Shown piece after piece: positions 7,643 to 15,470 of a DNA stretch of 20,761 nucleotides. Each line of letters begins with the position of its first letter. Position 1 is the first letter of the stretch. The position numbers were made by a program, and so were the translations under genes. The notes under the pieces are model-generated. The model worked only from the letters and a program-made list of their open reading frames with translations. It made no database searches and was not told the origin of the DNA. Source of the DNA: Cyclobacteriaceae bacterium (lineage in GTDB: Bacteria > Bacteroidota > Bacteroidia > Cytophagales > Cyclobacteriaceae); NCBI GenBank assembly GCA_021648745.1, contig JAKISE010000055.1, forward strand, positions 1 through 20,761, written 5' to 3'.

Positions 7643-7650
7643 TAAAGATA
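7643..7650 (-). promoter_or_regulatory. Possible -7 box of the TetR operon
   Basis: Read on the minus strand this is TATCTTTA, one base off TAnnTTTG, 25 nt upstream of the GTG start. The palindrome at 7651-7696 begins immediately upstream, so a repressor bound there would cover the -33/-7 spacer. Confidence 0.35.
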
Positions 7651-7696
7651 TAAATAATAGTTTAATAAACGATAGCGTTTATTAAACTATTATTTA
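7651..7696. promoter_or_regulatory. 46-bp palindrome, probable double TetR operator
   Basis: Two perfect 21-nt arms separated by ATAG. Each arm contains its own 11-bp palindrome, GTTTAATAAAC at 7660-7670 and its mirror GTTTATTAAAC at 7677-7687, with centres 17 bp apart. This is the layout expected for two TetR dimers binding side by side. It lies between the divergent TetR operon and the HD-domain gene, and could control both. A terminator role is unlikely because both genes read away from it. Confidence 0.75.
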
Positions 7697-7738
7697 CTAG
7701 ATACTTGTTTGTCTTTGGCAAGTGTTTATTTTTACCAA

Positions 7739-8392
7739 ATGACACACACCAAACTTGTAAGCATTACAACCACATTTGTAAAAGAAACTCTTAAAGATGC
7801 AGAAGGAGGGCACGATTGGTGGCATATTTATAGGGTTTGGAAATCTGCCCTTTCTATTAATAAAGTAGAAATGGCAAATGATTTGGTGGTTCAGTTGGGA
7901 GCCTTACTACATGATATTGCCGATTCCAAATTTCATAATGGAGACGAAATTATTGGACCAACACTAGCACGCAAATTTTTAGAGAACCAAAAAATTGAAG
8001 AATCTATTATTGTTCAGGTAATTGATATAATTGAGAATATTTCTTTTAAAGGAGGGTTTAATGAGGGTAAGAAGAAATCATTGGAACTTCAGGTTGTGCA
8101 AGATGCGGATCGATTAGATGCAATAGGGGCTATTGGTATTGCCAGGGCTTTTAATTATGGCGGGTTTAAAAATCGTGTAATACACAATCCATCCATAAAG
8201 CCTGCTACTTATAATAATAAGGAAACCTACAAAAAAAATACAGCTCCTACCATTAATCACTTTTATGAAAAGCTATTGCTTTTAAAAGATCAAATGAATA
8301 CCGATGCTGGCAAAAAAATGGCTAGCCAACGACACCAGTTTATGGAGCTGTATTTAAAGCAGTTTTACCTTGAATTGGAGGGTGGTTATTAA
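7739..8392 (+). CDS. HD-domain phosphohydrolase, YedJ-like
   Basis: Metal-dependent phosphohydrolase of the HD superfamily, 217 residues, probably cytoplasmic. Visible metal ligands are H29 in GGHDWWHIYRVWKSA, the H58-D59 pair in LGALLHDIADSKF, and D124 in QDADRLDAIGAIGIARAF. The last block is highly characteristic of the E. coli YedJ group, whose natural substrate is not firmly known. ATG at 7739 is chosen over a TTG at 7709 because HD proteins of this group start just ahead of this point. The gene is divergent from the TetR operon; a TGTCTTTG box at 7710-7717, one mismatch from TAnnTTTG, may be its promoter and lies 13 bp from the palindrome. Its stop overlaps the convergent small gene by 4 bases. 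Confidence 0.88.
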   Translation: MTHTKLVSITTTFVKETLKDAEGGHDWWHIYRVWKSALSINKVEMANDLVVQLGALLHDIADSKFHNGDEIIGPTLARKFLENQKIEESIIVQVIDIIENISFKGGFNEGKKKSLELQVVQDADRLDAIGAIGIARAFNYGGFKNRVIHNPSIKPATYNNKETYKKNTAPTINHFYEKLLLLKDQMNTDAGKKMASQRHQFMELYLKQFYLELEGGY

Positions 8393-8688
8393 TTATGCTT
8401 AGATTCCCACATAACCCTTAGGCCATTTATATATATGGTTCTAAACAAATCATTTTCTACTACACAGGTGAGGCCATGCTCTTGAATAATTTCAGAATCT
8501 ATACAAAATCTGCCCTGAAATTTTATTTGAAGAATATGATCTCTTTTGTGAACTGAAGAAAAGTTACACTTTGGTTTATTCTTTAGCATTGAAATATAGT
8601 CAGATATAATATCTGTATCGTTTCTAAGATTGCTTATATATATAGTCTCTTCCATAGTTATTAGATGTTTTGTTAATACAAAATTCAT
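8389..8688 (-). CDS. Small hypothetical protein
   Basis: Open frame of 99 codons; an internal ATG at 8655 would give 88 residues (MEETIYISNLRNDT...). I do not recognise it. The sequence is mixed polar and hydrophobic with no signal peptide or membrane span, has three cysteines without a metal-binding spacing, and alternates strand-like and helix-like stretches, which would fit a small alpha/beta protein. No Shine-Dalgarno precedes either start. Its stop codon overlaps the convergent HD-domain gene. The only support is length in AT-rich DNA and filling of a gap between genes, so it may be lineage-specific or spurious. Confidence 0.45.
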   Translation of the reverse strand: MNFVLTKHLITMEETIYISNLRNDTDIISDYISMLKNKPKCNFSSVHKRDHILQIKFQGRFCIDSEIIQEHGLTCVVENDLFRTIYINGLRVMWESKHN

Positions 8689-8773
8689 CTAATACCACAT
8701 CCGATTTCTACGATTAATACCAAGATTTAAGTTTAAGTATTATACCTATTATCCTAGGTTTTTTACGGATTTT

Positions 8774-10531
8774 TCAACCATACGATTTATCTATTTCTTT
8801 AATAAATAAAGCCATTAAAGCTTTTCGAATAGGTTTTAAGGTGGTTGTAAGTAGGTTGTTATCTACAGTCCACTCTTCATCACAAATAATAAAGTTCCTA
8901 ATTTGTTTATAATTAGGGAGCTTTAAATTGATAGCATCGATCTCTGTTTCTATCTTTTCTATAACCTTAATATTATGTACCATATAAGTGGGAGATGTCC
9001 AATGGATGTTTTCTAGCTGACACCATTCTTCTAAAATCATAAAGTCTGGAACGATGAGAGCATTGACATAAGGCTTACCAAACCCAACAATCATAGACTG
9101 AATTATAAATGGAGATGCATTTAGCAGGTTTTCTAAAGGTTGGGGAGCAATGTATTTTCCTGCTGAAGTTTTGAAAATATCTTTTTTTCGATCGGTTATT
9201 TGTAAGAATTTACCATCTATTAATTTTCCTATATCTCCGGTTTTAAACCAACCGTCATCGGTGAACACCTCTTTATTTAAATCTGGTCTTTTATAATAAC
9301 CTTGGGTTACATTGGGCCCTTTAATGAAGATTTCTCCTTCTTCATTTTCGTTTTGGTCTTCTATTTTTAATTCCATCGCGGGTATTGGAATACCAACGGT
9401 ACCAAACCGGTTAAGGCCAGGCGAAAATCGATTTAATGAAATGAGTGGGGAAGCCTCTGTCATTCCATAACCTTCTCTAATTCTAATGTTGGCAGCAGAA
9501 AACATTCGAGCAATTTCAGGTCGTAATGCAGCAGCTCCTACTACCATACATTCTAGCTTTCCGCCAAGCTGGTTTTTCCAACGATTTAGCACTATTAGCC
9601 GAGCAAAAAACAGTTTAAAGGTGAGCGAAATGCTCTTCTTTTTATGGGCGTTATAGGCTTGTGCTGTTTTAATGGCCCATTGTACGACCTGTCGCTTTAT
9701 ATAATTTTGAGCCAATGCTTGTTCTTGTAAATGAGCGTACATCTTTTCTAGTACCCGAGGTACAGAGGTGCTGAAATAGGGTTTAGCTGATTGAAAGTCG
9801 GCTAAGAAAGTTTCTCTACTTCGAACAAAGTACATATTAGCTCCGCAAGCAAGGTAGGCATAACACGCGCTTCGTTCTAAAATATGGCTAAAAGGTAAAT
9901 AGCTCATCACCCGTTTTGATGCTTCAAGTGGGAAGGCCGCCAGTGTGAACAAGATATTACTGACCATGTTTTTATGCGTTATAATTGCCCCTTTTGGAGT
10001 TCCTGACGTGCCAGAAGTATACATAATGGTTAATATGTCATCTTCTTTTATACTTTCTTTAGCCTGTTCTAGCAAGGTGAGGTCTTTTGAGCTAGCACTG
10101 TAATTAAGACAGAAATGAAATGAGTTTTCTCCACCTTTATCTAAAGTGAAAATTGGAATATCAACGGTTTTTAAATCCTTGTTAGAAAGTACGAATAATA
10201 TTTTAATGGAGGTCTCATCAATAATAAAGGCTAACTCTTCGCTAGTATATGTTGGATGTAAAGGGATGATTATAACTCCAATTTGTTGGCAAGCAAAGTC
10301 AATAATAATCCAATCTAAATTGCCTTGATTAGGCATTATTCCTACTTTATCGCCTTTTGCTAGTCCGTGGTTTCGCATCCAACATGAAACCGTATTAACT
10401 TTTTCTATTAACTGTGTTATTGAGGTTGGATTCCAATGGTTATTTTCGAAAATATTTACAGCGGCATTTTGGGGATACCTTCCTTCTTGGTAGGGCAAAA
10501 TATCAAATACGCGTGTAAACTCTTGTTGCAT
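8774..10531 (-). CDS. Long-chain acyl-CoA synthetase (AMP-forming)
   Basis: Adenylate-forming enzyme of 585 residues that activates fatty acids with ATP and CoA. Motifs in order: the phosphate-binding loop YTSGTSGTPKG (171-181), the substrate/adenine motif GYGMTEASP (354-362), the hinge region with TGD (431-433) followed by DRKKDIFKTSAGKYIAP, and the C-terminal catalytic lysine K566 in LTTTLKPIRK. Long insertions around 260-320 and the C-terminal layout are those of the FadD15/FAA1-type long-chain group. There is no signal peptide. The ATG directly abuts the TAA of the upstream alpha/beta hydrolase gene with no gap, so the two are probably translated in a coupled way. Chain-length preference cannot be read from the sequence. 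Confidence 0.93.
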   Translation of the reverse strand: MQQEFTRVFDILPYQEGRYPQNAAVNIFENNHWNPTSITQLIEKVNTVSCWMRNHGLAKGDKVGIMPNQGNLDWIIIDFACQQIGVIIIPLHPTYTSEELAFIIDETSIKILFVLSNKDLKTVDIPIFTLDKGGENSFHFCLNYSASSKDLTLLEQAKESIKEDDILTIMYTSGTSGTPKGAIITHKNMVSNILFTLAAFPLEASKRVMSYLPFSHILERSACYAYLACGANMYFVRSRETFLADFQSAKPYFSTSVPRVLEKMYAHLQEQALAQNYIKRQVVQWAIKTAQAYNAHKKKSISLTFKLFFARLIVLNRWKNQLGGKLECMVVGAAALRPEIARMFSAANIRIREGYGMTEASPLISLNRFSPGLNRFGTVGIPIPAMELKIEDQNENEEGEIFIKGPNVTQGYYKRPDLNKEVFTDDGWFKTGDIGKLIDGKFLQITDRKKDIFKTSAGKYIAPQPLENLLNASPFIIQSMIVGFGKPYVNALIVPDFMILEEWCQLENIHWTSPTYMVHNIKVIEKIETEIDAINLKLPNYKQIRNFIICDEEWTVDNNLLTTTLKPIRKALMALFIKEIDKSYG

Positions 10532-11329
10532 TTAGTTCGATTTCTTGTTTAAGCTATCATACAAAGTTTGATAATAGGCTGGGTAATCTGGCAAGTTATT
10601 ATGATGTGCGCCTTCAATGGGAGCTAATTTGATTTTTTTTGGAAACAGTGCTTGCAGTTTTTCACTCTGACTAAATGGGAATAAGCGGTCCTTAGTGCCG
10701 TGTATTATTTGCACTGGGCAGTTAACAGTTTTTAAATATTGATCTGTCCTAATATCATACCTTAAAATCCATTTTAGTGGAGCCCAAAACGCAAATCGTT
10801 TAGTATTATGGTAGAAACTGTAATAGGGCGAATCTAAAATTAAAAGTCTTGGGTTATTCCAAGAGGCAATTCTAGCGGCTATGCCGCTACCTAAAGACCG
10901 ACCGTACAGTACGATGTCATCTTCCTTATATCTTTCACTAAGCCATTTGTACATAAACTGTGTGTCGTTGAACAAGCGAGATTGGGATCGTTTCCCTCGG
11001 CTCTTCCCAAATCCTCGGTAATCAATCATAACGAAATCGTATCCATTGCTTAAAAAATCTTTGGCAAATTTACCCCAGCCTTTTACGCTTCTAGAATTGC
11101 CTTTTAAGTAAAACACAACTCCTCTGGAAGAGGGAACCTTAAAATAAATACCATTAATTCGACCCCCATCTTCGGTATCAAACTCAAGTTCAGTAAAAGG
11201 GAAAGGATAATTATATTTAAAGGAAGAAGGTAGAATTTCGGGTCTGAAAAATATAAAATGCTGAAAAAAGTAGAAAAGCACACTAAATATAATGTAGAAA
11301 CTGGCTATGGCTATGAGAATGATTTCCAT
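10532..11329 (-). CDS. Membrane-anchored alpha/beta hydrolase (ABHD13/BEM46-like)
   Basis: Serine hydrolase of 265 residues with one N-terminal membrane anchor (residues 3-28) that would place the catalytic domain against the membrane. The nucleophile elbow is GRSLGS with S145; the acid is D214 in HGTKDRLFPF and the base H243 in EGAHHNNL. The conserved segment IDYRGFGKSRG is typical of the BEM46/ABHD13/ABHD17 group, whose known members include thioesterases and lipases. The oxyanion-region motif reads LKGNSRS instead of the usual HGN. The gene abuts the acyl-CoA synthetase gene, which suggests a role in releasing or trimming acyl chains; that is inference. The substrate is unknown. Confidence 0.85.
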   Translation of the reverse strand: MEIILIAIASFYIIFSVLFYFFQHFIFFRPEILPSSFKYNYPFPFTELEFDTEDGGRINGIYFKVPSSRGVVFYLKGNSRSVKGWGKFAKDFLSNGYDFVMIDYRGFGKSRGKRSQSRLFNDTQFMYKWLSERYKEDDIVLYGRSLGSGIAARIASWNNPRLLILDSPYYSFYHNTKRFAFWAPLKWILRYDIRTDQYLKTVNCPVQIIHGTKDRLFPFSQSEKLQALFPKKIKLAPIEGAHHNNLPDYPAYYQTLYDSLNKKSN

Positions 11330-11469
11330 TTGATACTAACCAAACTACTTAGAATCTTGCTGAAATAAAAACAAAGGTTGCTTTAATCACGTCATTATCG
11401 GACGCCTGTCTGCTGACAAGGTAGGTAAGGCTCGGGTAATCTTGCCCGTTTGCCAACGGGCTTTATTGT
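11330..11469. repeat. GC-rich intergenic insert with hairpins
   Basis: The 140-bp gap between the two hydrolase genes holds a 63-base block (11399-11461) at about 60% G+C in an otherwise AT-rich region. It contains a perfect 7-bp stem with a 4-nt loop (GCCCGTT TGCC AACGGGC, 11444-11461) followed by TTTATT on the plus strand, an alternative CGGG/CCCG pairing upstream of it, and a partial inverted repeat CCTGTC...GACAAGG. It looks like a fragment of a dispersed intergenic repeat rather than a terminator, since no plus-strand gene enters it. No second copy occurs in the window. Confidence 0.45.
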
Positions 11470-12258
11470 CTATAGTATTTCTTTTAAAAATTTGTGATAC
11501 TGGTCAAATTCTCTCAAGTTTTTATGACCTCCCCCTTCAATTATAAAAAACTGATCTGTAGGTTTAAGTAAATGTTTTAGTTTAAGCGCAGAGCTATAAG
11601 GAACTATTGTATCGTCAGTGCCCTGGATAATGGTAATAGGATACGCTACTATTGGCAGGTATTTATAGGTAGGAAAATCATAGTTCAACCCAAACGGGAA
11701 AAATGGTCTCAATCGTTCTTGGGATAATTCATAAAAAGGAGTTTCTAATATTAGCTGGCTGGCCCTATGTTTTGAAGCTAACCGAGCAGCCACCGCTGTG
11801 CCTAACGAACGCCCATAAATAATAAAGTTTTTTTCTTTCAGATGGTGTTGAGCCCAACTCCAAGCATCTTCTGCATTTTGGTATAACTGTTCTTCCGTTG
11901 GTGTTCCTTCACTTTTGCCAAACCCTGTATAATCTATCATTAACACTTGATAGCCAAGATTTGTGAAATCTACAGCATAGGCACCCCAACGCTGCATATT
12001 ATCTGCATTGCCATGAAAATACAGAATGGTTCCTTTTGATGTTGAACTTGCTGGGTTGAATAGTATAGCATTTATAAAATGAGCCGAGCTGCTCTTTATT
12101 TCTAATTCTGCAAAAGGTTCTTCGAATTCAAATTGATAGGCTTCATCCAAGGCTTTTCCTTGAAAAATGATAGCATCTTGTTTCCAAAATAGTAAAGATA
12201 TAAGGATTAAGTAGCCAACAAGAAGCGATAAGAGTATGATTCCAAGTTTCTTTTTCAC
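11470..12258 (-). CDS. Membrane-anchored alpha/beta hydrolase, paralogue of its neighbour
   Basis: Serine hydrolase of 262 residues with an N-terminal membrane anchor (residues 5-24). The oxyanion motif is the standard FHGNADNM (about 81-88). The nucleophile is S151 in GRSLGT, the acid D216 in QGTDDTIVPY and the base H245 in GGGHKNL. Architecture, order and spacing of motifs match the adjacent hydrolase (IDYTGFGKSEG against IDYRGFGKSRG), so the two arose by an old tandem duplication and have diverged considerably. The GTG at 12258 starts a good lysine-rich signal-anchor; no Shine-Dalgarno is seen. The GC-rich insert separates it from the downstream gene, so they may or may not share a transcript. 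Substrate unknown. Confidence 0.85.
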   Translation of the reverse strand: MKKKLGIILLSLLVGYLILISLLFWKQDAIIFQGKALDEAYQFEFEEPFAELEIKSSSAHFINAILFNPASSTSKGTILYFHGNADNMQRWGAYAVDFTNLGYQVLMIDYTGFGKSEGTPTEEQLYQNAEDAWSWAQHHLKEKNFIIYGRSLGTAVAARLASKHRASQLILETPFYELSQERLRPFFPFGLNYDFPTYKYLPIVAYPITIIQGTDDTIVPYSSALKLKHLLKPTDQFFIIEGGGHKNLREFDQYHKFLKEIL

Positions 12259-12321
12259 TTAAATAAAAGTAAGCATACTACTCTGAAAGTTAAAACCTTT
12301 TGTAGAAGTATAATTGCTGAA

Positions 12322-14169
12322 CTAAAAAACGTCAAAACTCACCCCCATTTTAAACCACCTACCAGGCATTACTACCAAATTGGTTTCTTGGTATTCAACA
12401 TCAAAAATGTTAGTAACATCAGCAAATAGGCTTAATTTTTCTTCTTTATAGCTTATTCGGCTATCTACAACTGTGTAATCATCTAGGTTTACTCGGTCGT
12501 AATAACCTGCACTAATCGAGTGCACAATTTTATTGCCATACCCAAGGTTTAATGTGGCTCTAAATTGGTGCTGCAAATTTTCTAGTGCATACCTCGATAG
12601 CTGGTTTTCAGGATTTTCAACCTTGGCGTCAATAAACGTATAATTAATTGATAATAGCTTAAAGGTTGGAGGAAGTGAGTTATCAAGTTTGAAGGATACA
12701 TTGGTATCAAACCCACGCATATCTAAATCTAACACATTAATTGGTTTCCAAGGGTCGGTATCAGTGGCGCGAACCCAATCGATCATATTTTTACCATCAC
12801 GGTAAAATAAGCTCACTTCAGCATTAACGGTGGCCATTCCCTTAGTTTTAAGTCCCAATTCATAGTTCCAAGCATACTCAGGTAGTAAACCTGGGTTGCC
12901 TTCATTCACTGGGCTTTGGTAATACATATCTGTATAAGTAGGTATTCTATACGTGTACCCAATATTACCGAAGACTGTAATATGGTTGGATAAACTATAA
13001 CCCACATCAATTCCTGGCAACGAATTAAACCCGAAATCGGTGTAGTAGTTCAATTGAATTCCGGGCGTGATATTAAGCTTTTGGTTATAGAACTCCATTC
13101 TATGTTCGATAAACATAGACGTTACAATACGTTCTCTTTCGCCTAAATTATTGCTTCTTAAAGTTACTTTATTAACATCAATTCCAATACCAGTAGTTGA
13201 ACTTTTATGAGGAATTACAGCGTTAACTTCCATTCCAAAAGTTCTGTTTGTATGGTTGTTTTTAAAGAACTCAGGGTTGTCTCTTATAAAAATATACTCG
13301 TCATCATTTTGGCGGTAGTAGGCTCTGGTTTCAAGAGTTGCTTTGCCAAGCATTGTATTAAATGTTAATGCAGCAAGGCCAGTCTGTATGGTTTCGTATT
13401 GCTCAGTAAAATCTGGGCTGGCATAAAATCCATTTGCACCAAAGGCTCGGTCGGTAATGCCACCCATAAAACTCAGTTTATTACTTCCTAACTTTATAGA
13501 ACCCTCATAAAATCCATTAAAAATGGTGTAGTCTGTATTATGTTTATACCCATTCGATTGGTCGTAATTGAATGATACATTATGTGATTGTTTTTCGGTT
13601 ATAATGGCTCCTGAAACCCTTGCACCAAATAAACCAAAATCTCCTCCTTGGGCTGCAATTTTTAAATATGATTTAGATGGTGTTTGAGTAATAATATTTA
13701 CAGCTCCTGAAAAAGCATTTTGACCAAAAGTCCTAGCCCCTGGACCTTTTAAAACCTCAATTCTCTCTATGTTACTCAAATCAACTGGTAAGTTAAGCGA
13801 ATGATGCCCTGTTTGAGGATCAGATATTTTAACCCCGTTAATAAGAATTAACGTTTGGTCAAAAGTTCCTCCTCTAATGCCAATATCTGCTTGTACACCA
13901 TTTGCTCCTCGTGTACGAACATCTACACCACCAATGTGGTGCAACACATCTGCAACACTAATTGCGGCAGTTTGAGAAATCATTTTTTTATCTATGAGTG
14001 CAATGCTTCTGCTTTGTTGAGAATAGGGTAGCTGAATGCGATTTTCAGCGATAATAATTTCATCAAGCTCTGTAACTAACGAATCTGTTGATTGTGCAAA
14101 AGAGAAGCTAGTAATTACCAGTTGTAAATTAATTGCTAATACGATTTTTGTTCTATTAAATAATCTCAT
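12322..14169 (-). CDS. TonB-dependent outer membrane receptor (BtuB-like)
   Basis: Outer membrane receptor of 615 residues. ATG at 14169 is chosen over an upstream in-frame start because it gives a proper signal peptide (basic start, hydrophobic core, cleavage near SFSFAQ). A TonB-box-like stretch (TELDEIIIAENR) comes next, then the plug domain with ADVLHHIGGVDVRTRGANG, IGIRGGTFDQTLILINGVKI and IERIEVLKGPGARTFGQNAF, then a 22-strand barrel ending in an aromatic residue (SFDVF). It lacks the carboxypeptidase-like N-terminal domain of SusC-type receptors, so it belongs to the small siderophore/cobalamin-type group. No SusD, ABC transporter or riboswitch is nearby, so the ligand cannot be assigned. 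Confidence 0.92.
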   Translation of the reverse strand: MRLFNRTKIVLAINLQLVITSFSFAQSTDSLVTELDEIIIAENRIQLPYSQQSRSIALIDKKMISQTAAISVADVLHHIGGVDVRTRGANGVQADIGIRGGTFDQTLILINGVKISDPQTGHHSLNLPVDLSNIERIEVLKGPGARTFGQNAFSGAVNIITQTPSKSYLKIAAQGGDFGLFGARVSGAIITEKQSHNVSFNYDQSNGYKHNTDYTIFNGFYEGSIKLGSNKLSFMGGITDRAFGANGFYASPDFTEQYETIQTGLAALTFNTMLGKATLETRAYYRQNDDEYIFIRDNPEFFKNNHTNRTFGMEVNAVIPHKSSTTGIGIDVNKVTLRSNNLGERERIVTSMFIEHRMEFYNQKLNITPGIQLNYYTDFGFNSLPGIDVGYSLSNHITVFGNIGYTYRIPTYTDMYYQSPVNEGNPGLLPEYAWNYELGLKTKGMATVNAEVSLFYRDGKNMIDWVRATDTDPWKPINVLDLDMRGFDTNVSFKLDNSLPPTFKLLSINYTFIDAKVENPENQLSRYALENLQHQFRATLNLGYGNKIVHSISAGYYDRVNLDDYTVVDSRISYKEEKLSLFADVTNIFDVEYQETNLVVMPGRWFKMGVSFDVF

Positions 14170-14193
14170 TATGCGGTTAAACAATGTAAGCCG

Positions 14194-14201
14194 CAAAGGT
14201 G
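14194..14201 (-). promoter_or_regulatory. Possible -7 box for the TonB receptor gene
   Basis: Read on the minus strand: CACCTTTG, one base off TAnnTTTG, 24 nt before the chosen ATG. It supports 14169 as the start, because a start further upstream would lie before the transcript begins. The gene could also be read through from mnmA, which ends 74 bp upstream. Confidence 0.4.
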
Positions 14202-14243
14202 AAAATAAATCTGAAAATAAAAGGTAAGGCTTATAGTTAATGT

Positions 14244-15440
14244 TCAACCAATCACACCTGAACCTACTAATTCATCCTTATCATACCAAGCCACAAATTG
14301 CCCTTTGGCAATGGCTTTTTGAGGAACATCAAAAATAATATATAGCCCATCTTCTTCTTGGTAAAGAGTGGCGCAATCAAGTGGCTGGCGATATCGAATT
14401 CTTGCTTTATATCTAGCAGTTTCTCTAGCGACAAGTTTTAAATCAGGGCGAACCCAATGAACCTCATCGTTTTGCACAAATAAACCCGACCTCAATAGGC
14501 CAGGATGATTTTCTCCTTGACCAGTATAAATAATGTTTTCTTTTACATCGGTATCAAGTACAAACATAGGTAAGGGCGTTCCACCAATGGCCAGGCCTTT
14601 TCGTTGACCCACCGTAAAATAATGAGCCCCACTATGCTCACCTTTAATAATACCATCTTCTTTTTTATAAAGGTATGGGGCAGAAATGAGTTTTAACTCC
14701 TCGTGATTTAAAGGATGGGTTATTTGTGAGGGTTCAGAATTAAACCCAGTAAACGATGTTGGTATTTCTATTACTTTACCAGTTTTGGGCTTTAGTTGTT
14801 GTTGCAAAAAATCTGGCAGTCGTACTTTACCAATAAAGCATAAGCCTTGCGAATCTCTCTTTTCTGCAGTAATCAATTCTTGGGCTTTAGCTATTTCTCT
14901 TACTTCGGGTTTAGTGAGTTCGCCAATAGGAAAAAGCGACTTGGCCAACTGGCCTTGACTTAGCTGACATAAGAAATAACTTTGGTCTTTATTATCATCT
15001 TTACCGGCCAAAAGCTGATAGATTTTCTCTTCCTCTTTTTCAATTACACCTTTACGGCAATAATGCCCGGTAGCCACAAAATCGGCCTTTAGTTTCAGGG
15101 CTGTATCTAAAAACACACTAAATTTTATTTCTCTATTGCAAAGTACATCAGGGTTGGGCGTTCTTCCTTGTTTATACTCTTCAAACATATAATCCACAAT
15201 CTGTTTCTTATACTGCTTGCTAAAATCAATGGTTTGAAAAGGAATGCCTAGTTTTTCAGCCACAATCATGGCATCATTGGCATCGTCTAGCCAAGGGCAA
15301 TCATCGCTAATAGTTACCGAGTCATCATGCCAGTTTTTCATAAAAATACCGATCACGTCATACCCTTGTTTTTTTAAAAGATATGCTGCCACACTGGAAT
15401 CTACTCCGCCTGATAAACCTACAACTACTCGCTTTGCCAT
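14244..15440 (-). CDS. mnmA: tRNA-specific 2-thiouridylase MnmA
   Basis: MnmA thiolates the wobble uridine (U34) of the tRNAs for Lys, Glu and Gln, using ATP and sulfur relayed as a persulfide. The protein has 398 residues. The PP-loop SGGVDSS is at 10-16; the catalytic cysteine is C101 in NPDVLCNREIKF and the second, persulfide-bearing cysteine is C201 in DSQGLCFIGKVR. Further landmarks are ATGHYCRK, DQSYFLCQLSQ and HYFTVGQRKGL. MAKRVVVGLSGG at 15440 is the family start, so the ten upstream in-frame residues are left out. A perfect -7 box lies only 7 nt upstream, which would make the mRNA almost or fully leaderless. Confidence 0.97.
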   Translation of the reverse strand: MAKRVVVGLSGGVDSSVAAYLLKKQGYDVIGIFMKNWHDDSVTISDDCPWLDDANDAMIVAEKLGIPFQTIDFSKQYKKQIVDYMFEEYKQGRTPNPDVLCNREIKFSVFLDTALKLKADFVATGHYCRKGVIEKEEEKIYQLLAGKDDNKDQSYFLCQLSQGQLAKSLFPIGELTKPEVREIAKAQELITAEKRDSQGLCFIGKVRLPDFLQQQLKPKTGKVIEIPTSFTGFNSEPSQITHPLNHEELKLISAPYLYKKEDGIIKGEHSGAHYFTVGQRKGLAIGGTPLPMFVLDTDVKENIIYTGQGENHPGLLRSGLFVQNDEVHWVRPDLKLVARETARYKARIRYRQPLDCATLYQEEDGLYIIFDVPQKAIAKGQFVAWYDKDELVGSGVIG

Positions 15441-15447
15441 TTGCGTG

Positions 15448-15455
15448 CAAAAATA
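15448..15455 (-). promoter_or_regulatory. -7 box of the mnmA promoter
   Basis: On the minus strand TATTTTTG, an exact match to TAnnTTTG. Only seven bases (CACGCAA) separate it from the mnmA ATG, so the predicted transcription start falls at or within a few bases of the start codon. Confidence 0.55.
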
Positions 15456-15470
15456 AGACGTTGATTTCAA

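Noticed and set aside
8744..8764. Hairpin ACCTA/TAGGT followed by six T residues, as a plus-strand terminator
   Set aside because: The stem is only 5 bp with AT pairs, and it lies about 350 bp beyond the HD-domain gene; chance is likely.
14170..14243. Cobalamin riboswitch ahead of the BtuB-like receptor
   Set aside because: The 74-bp gap is too short for the element and shows no B12-box-like sequence.
14170..14247. A longer TonB receptor start at 14247 overlapping the end of mnmA
   Set aside because: It would place 26 residues before an otherwise perfect signal peptide, and a promoter-like box lies inside the extension.
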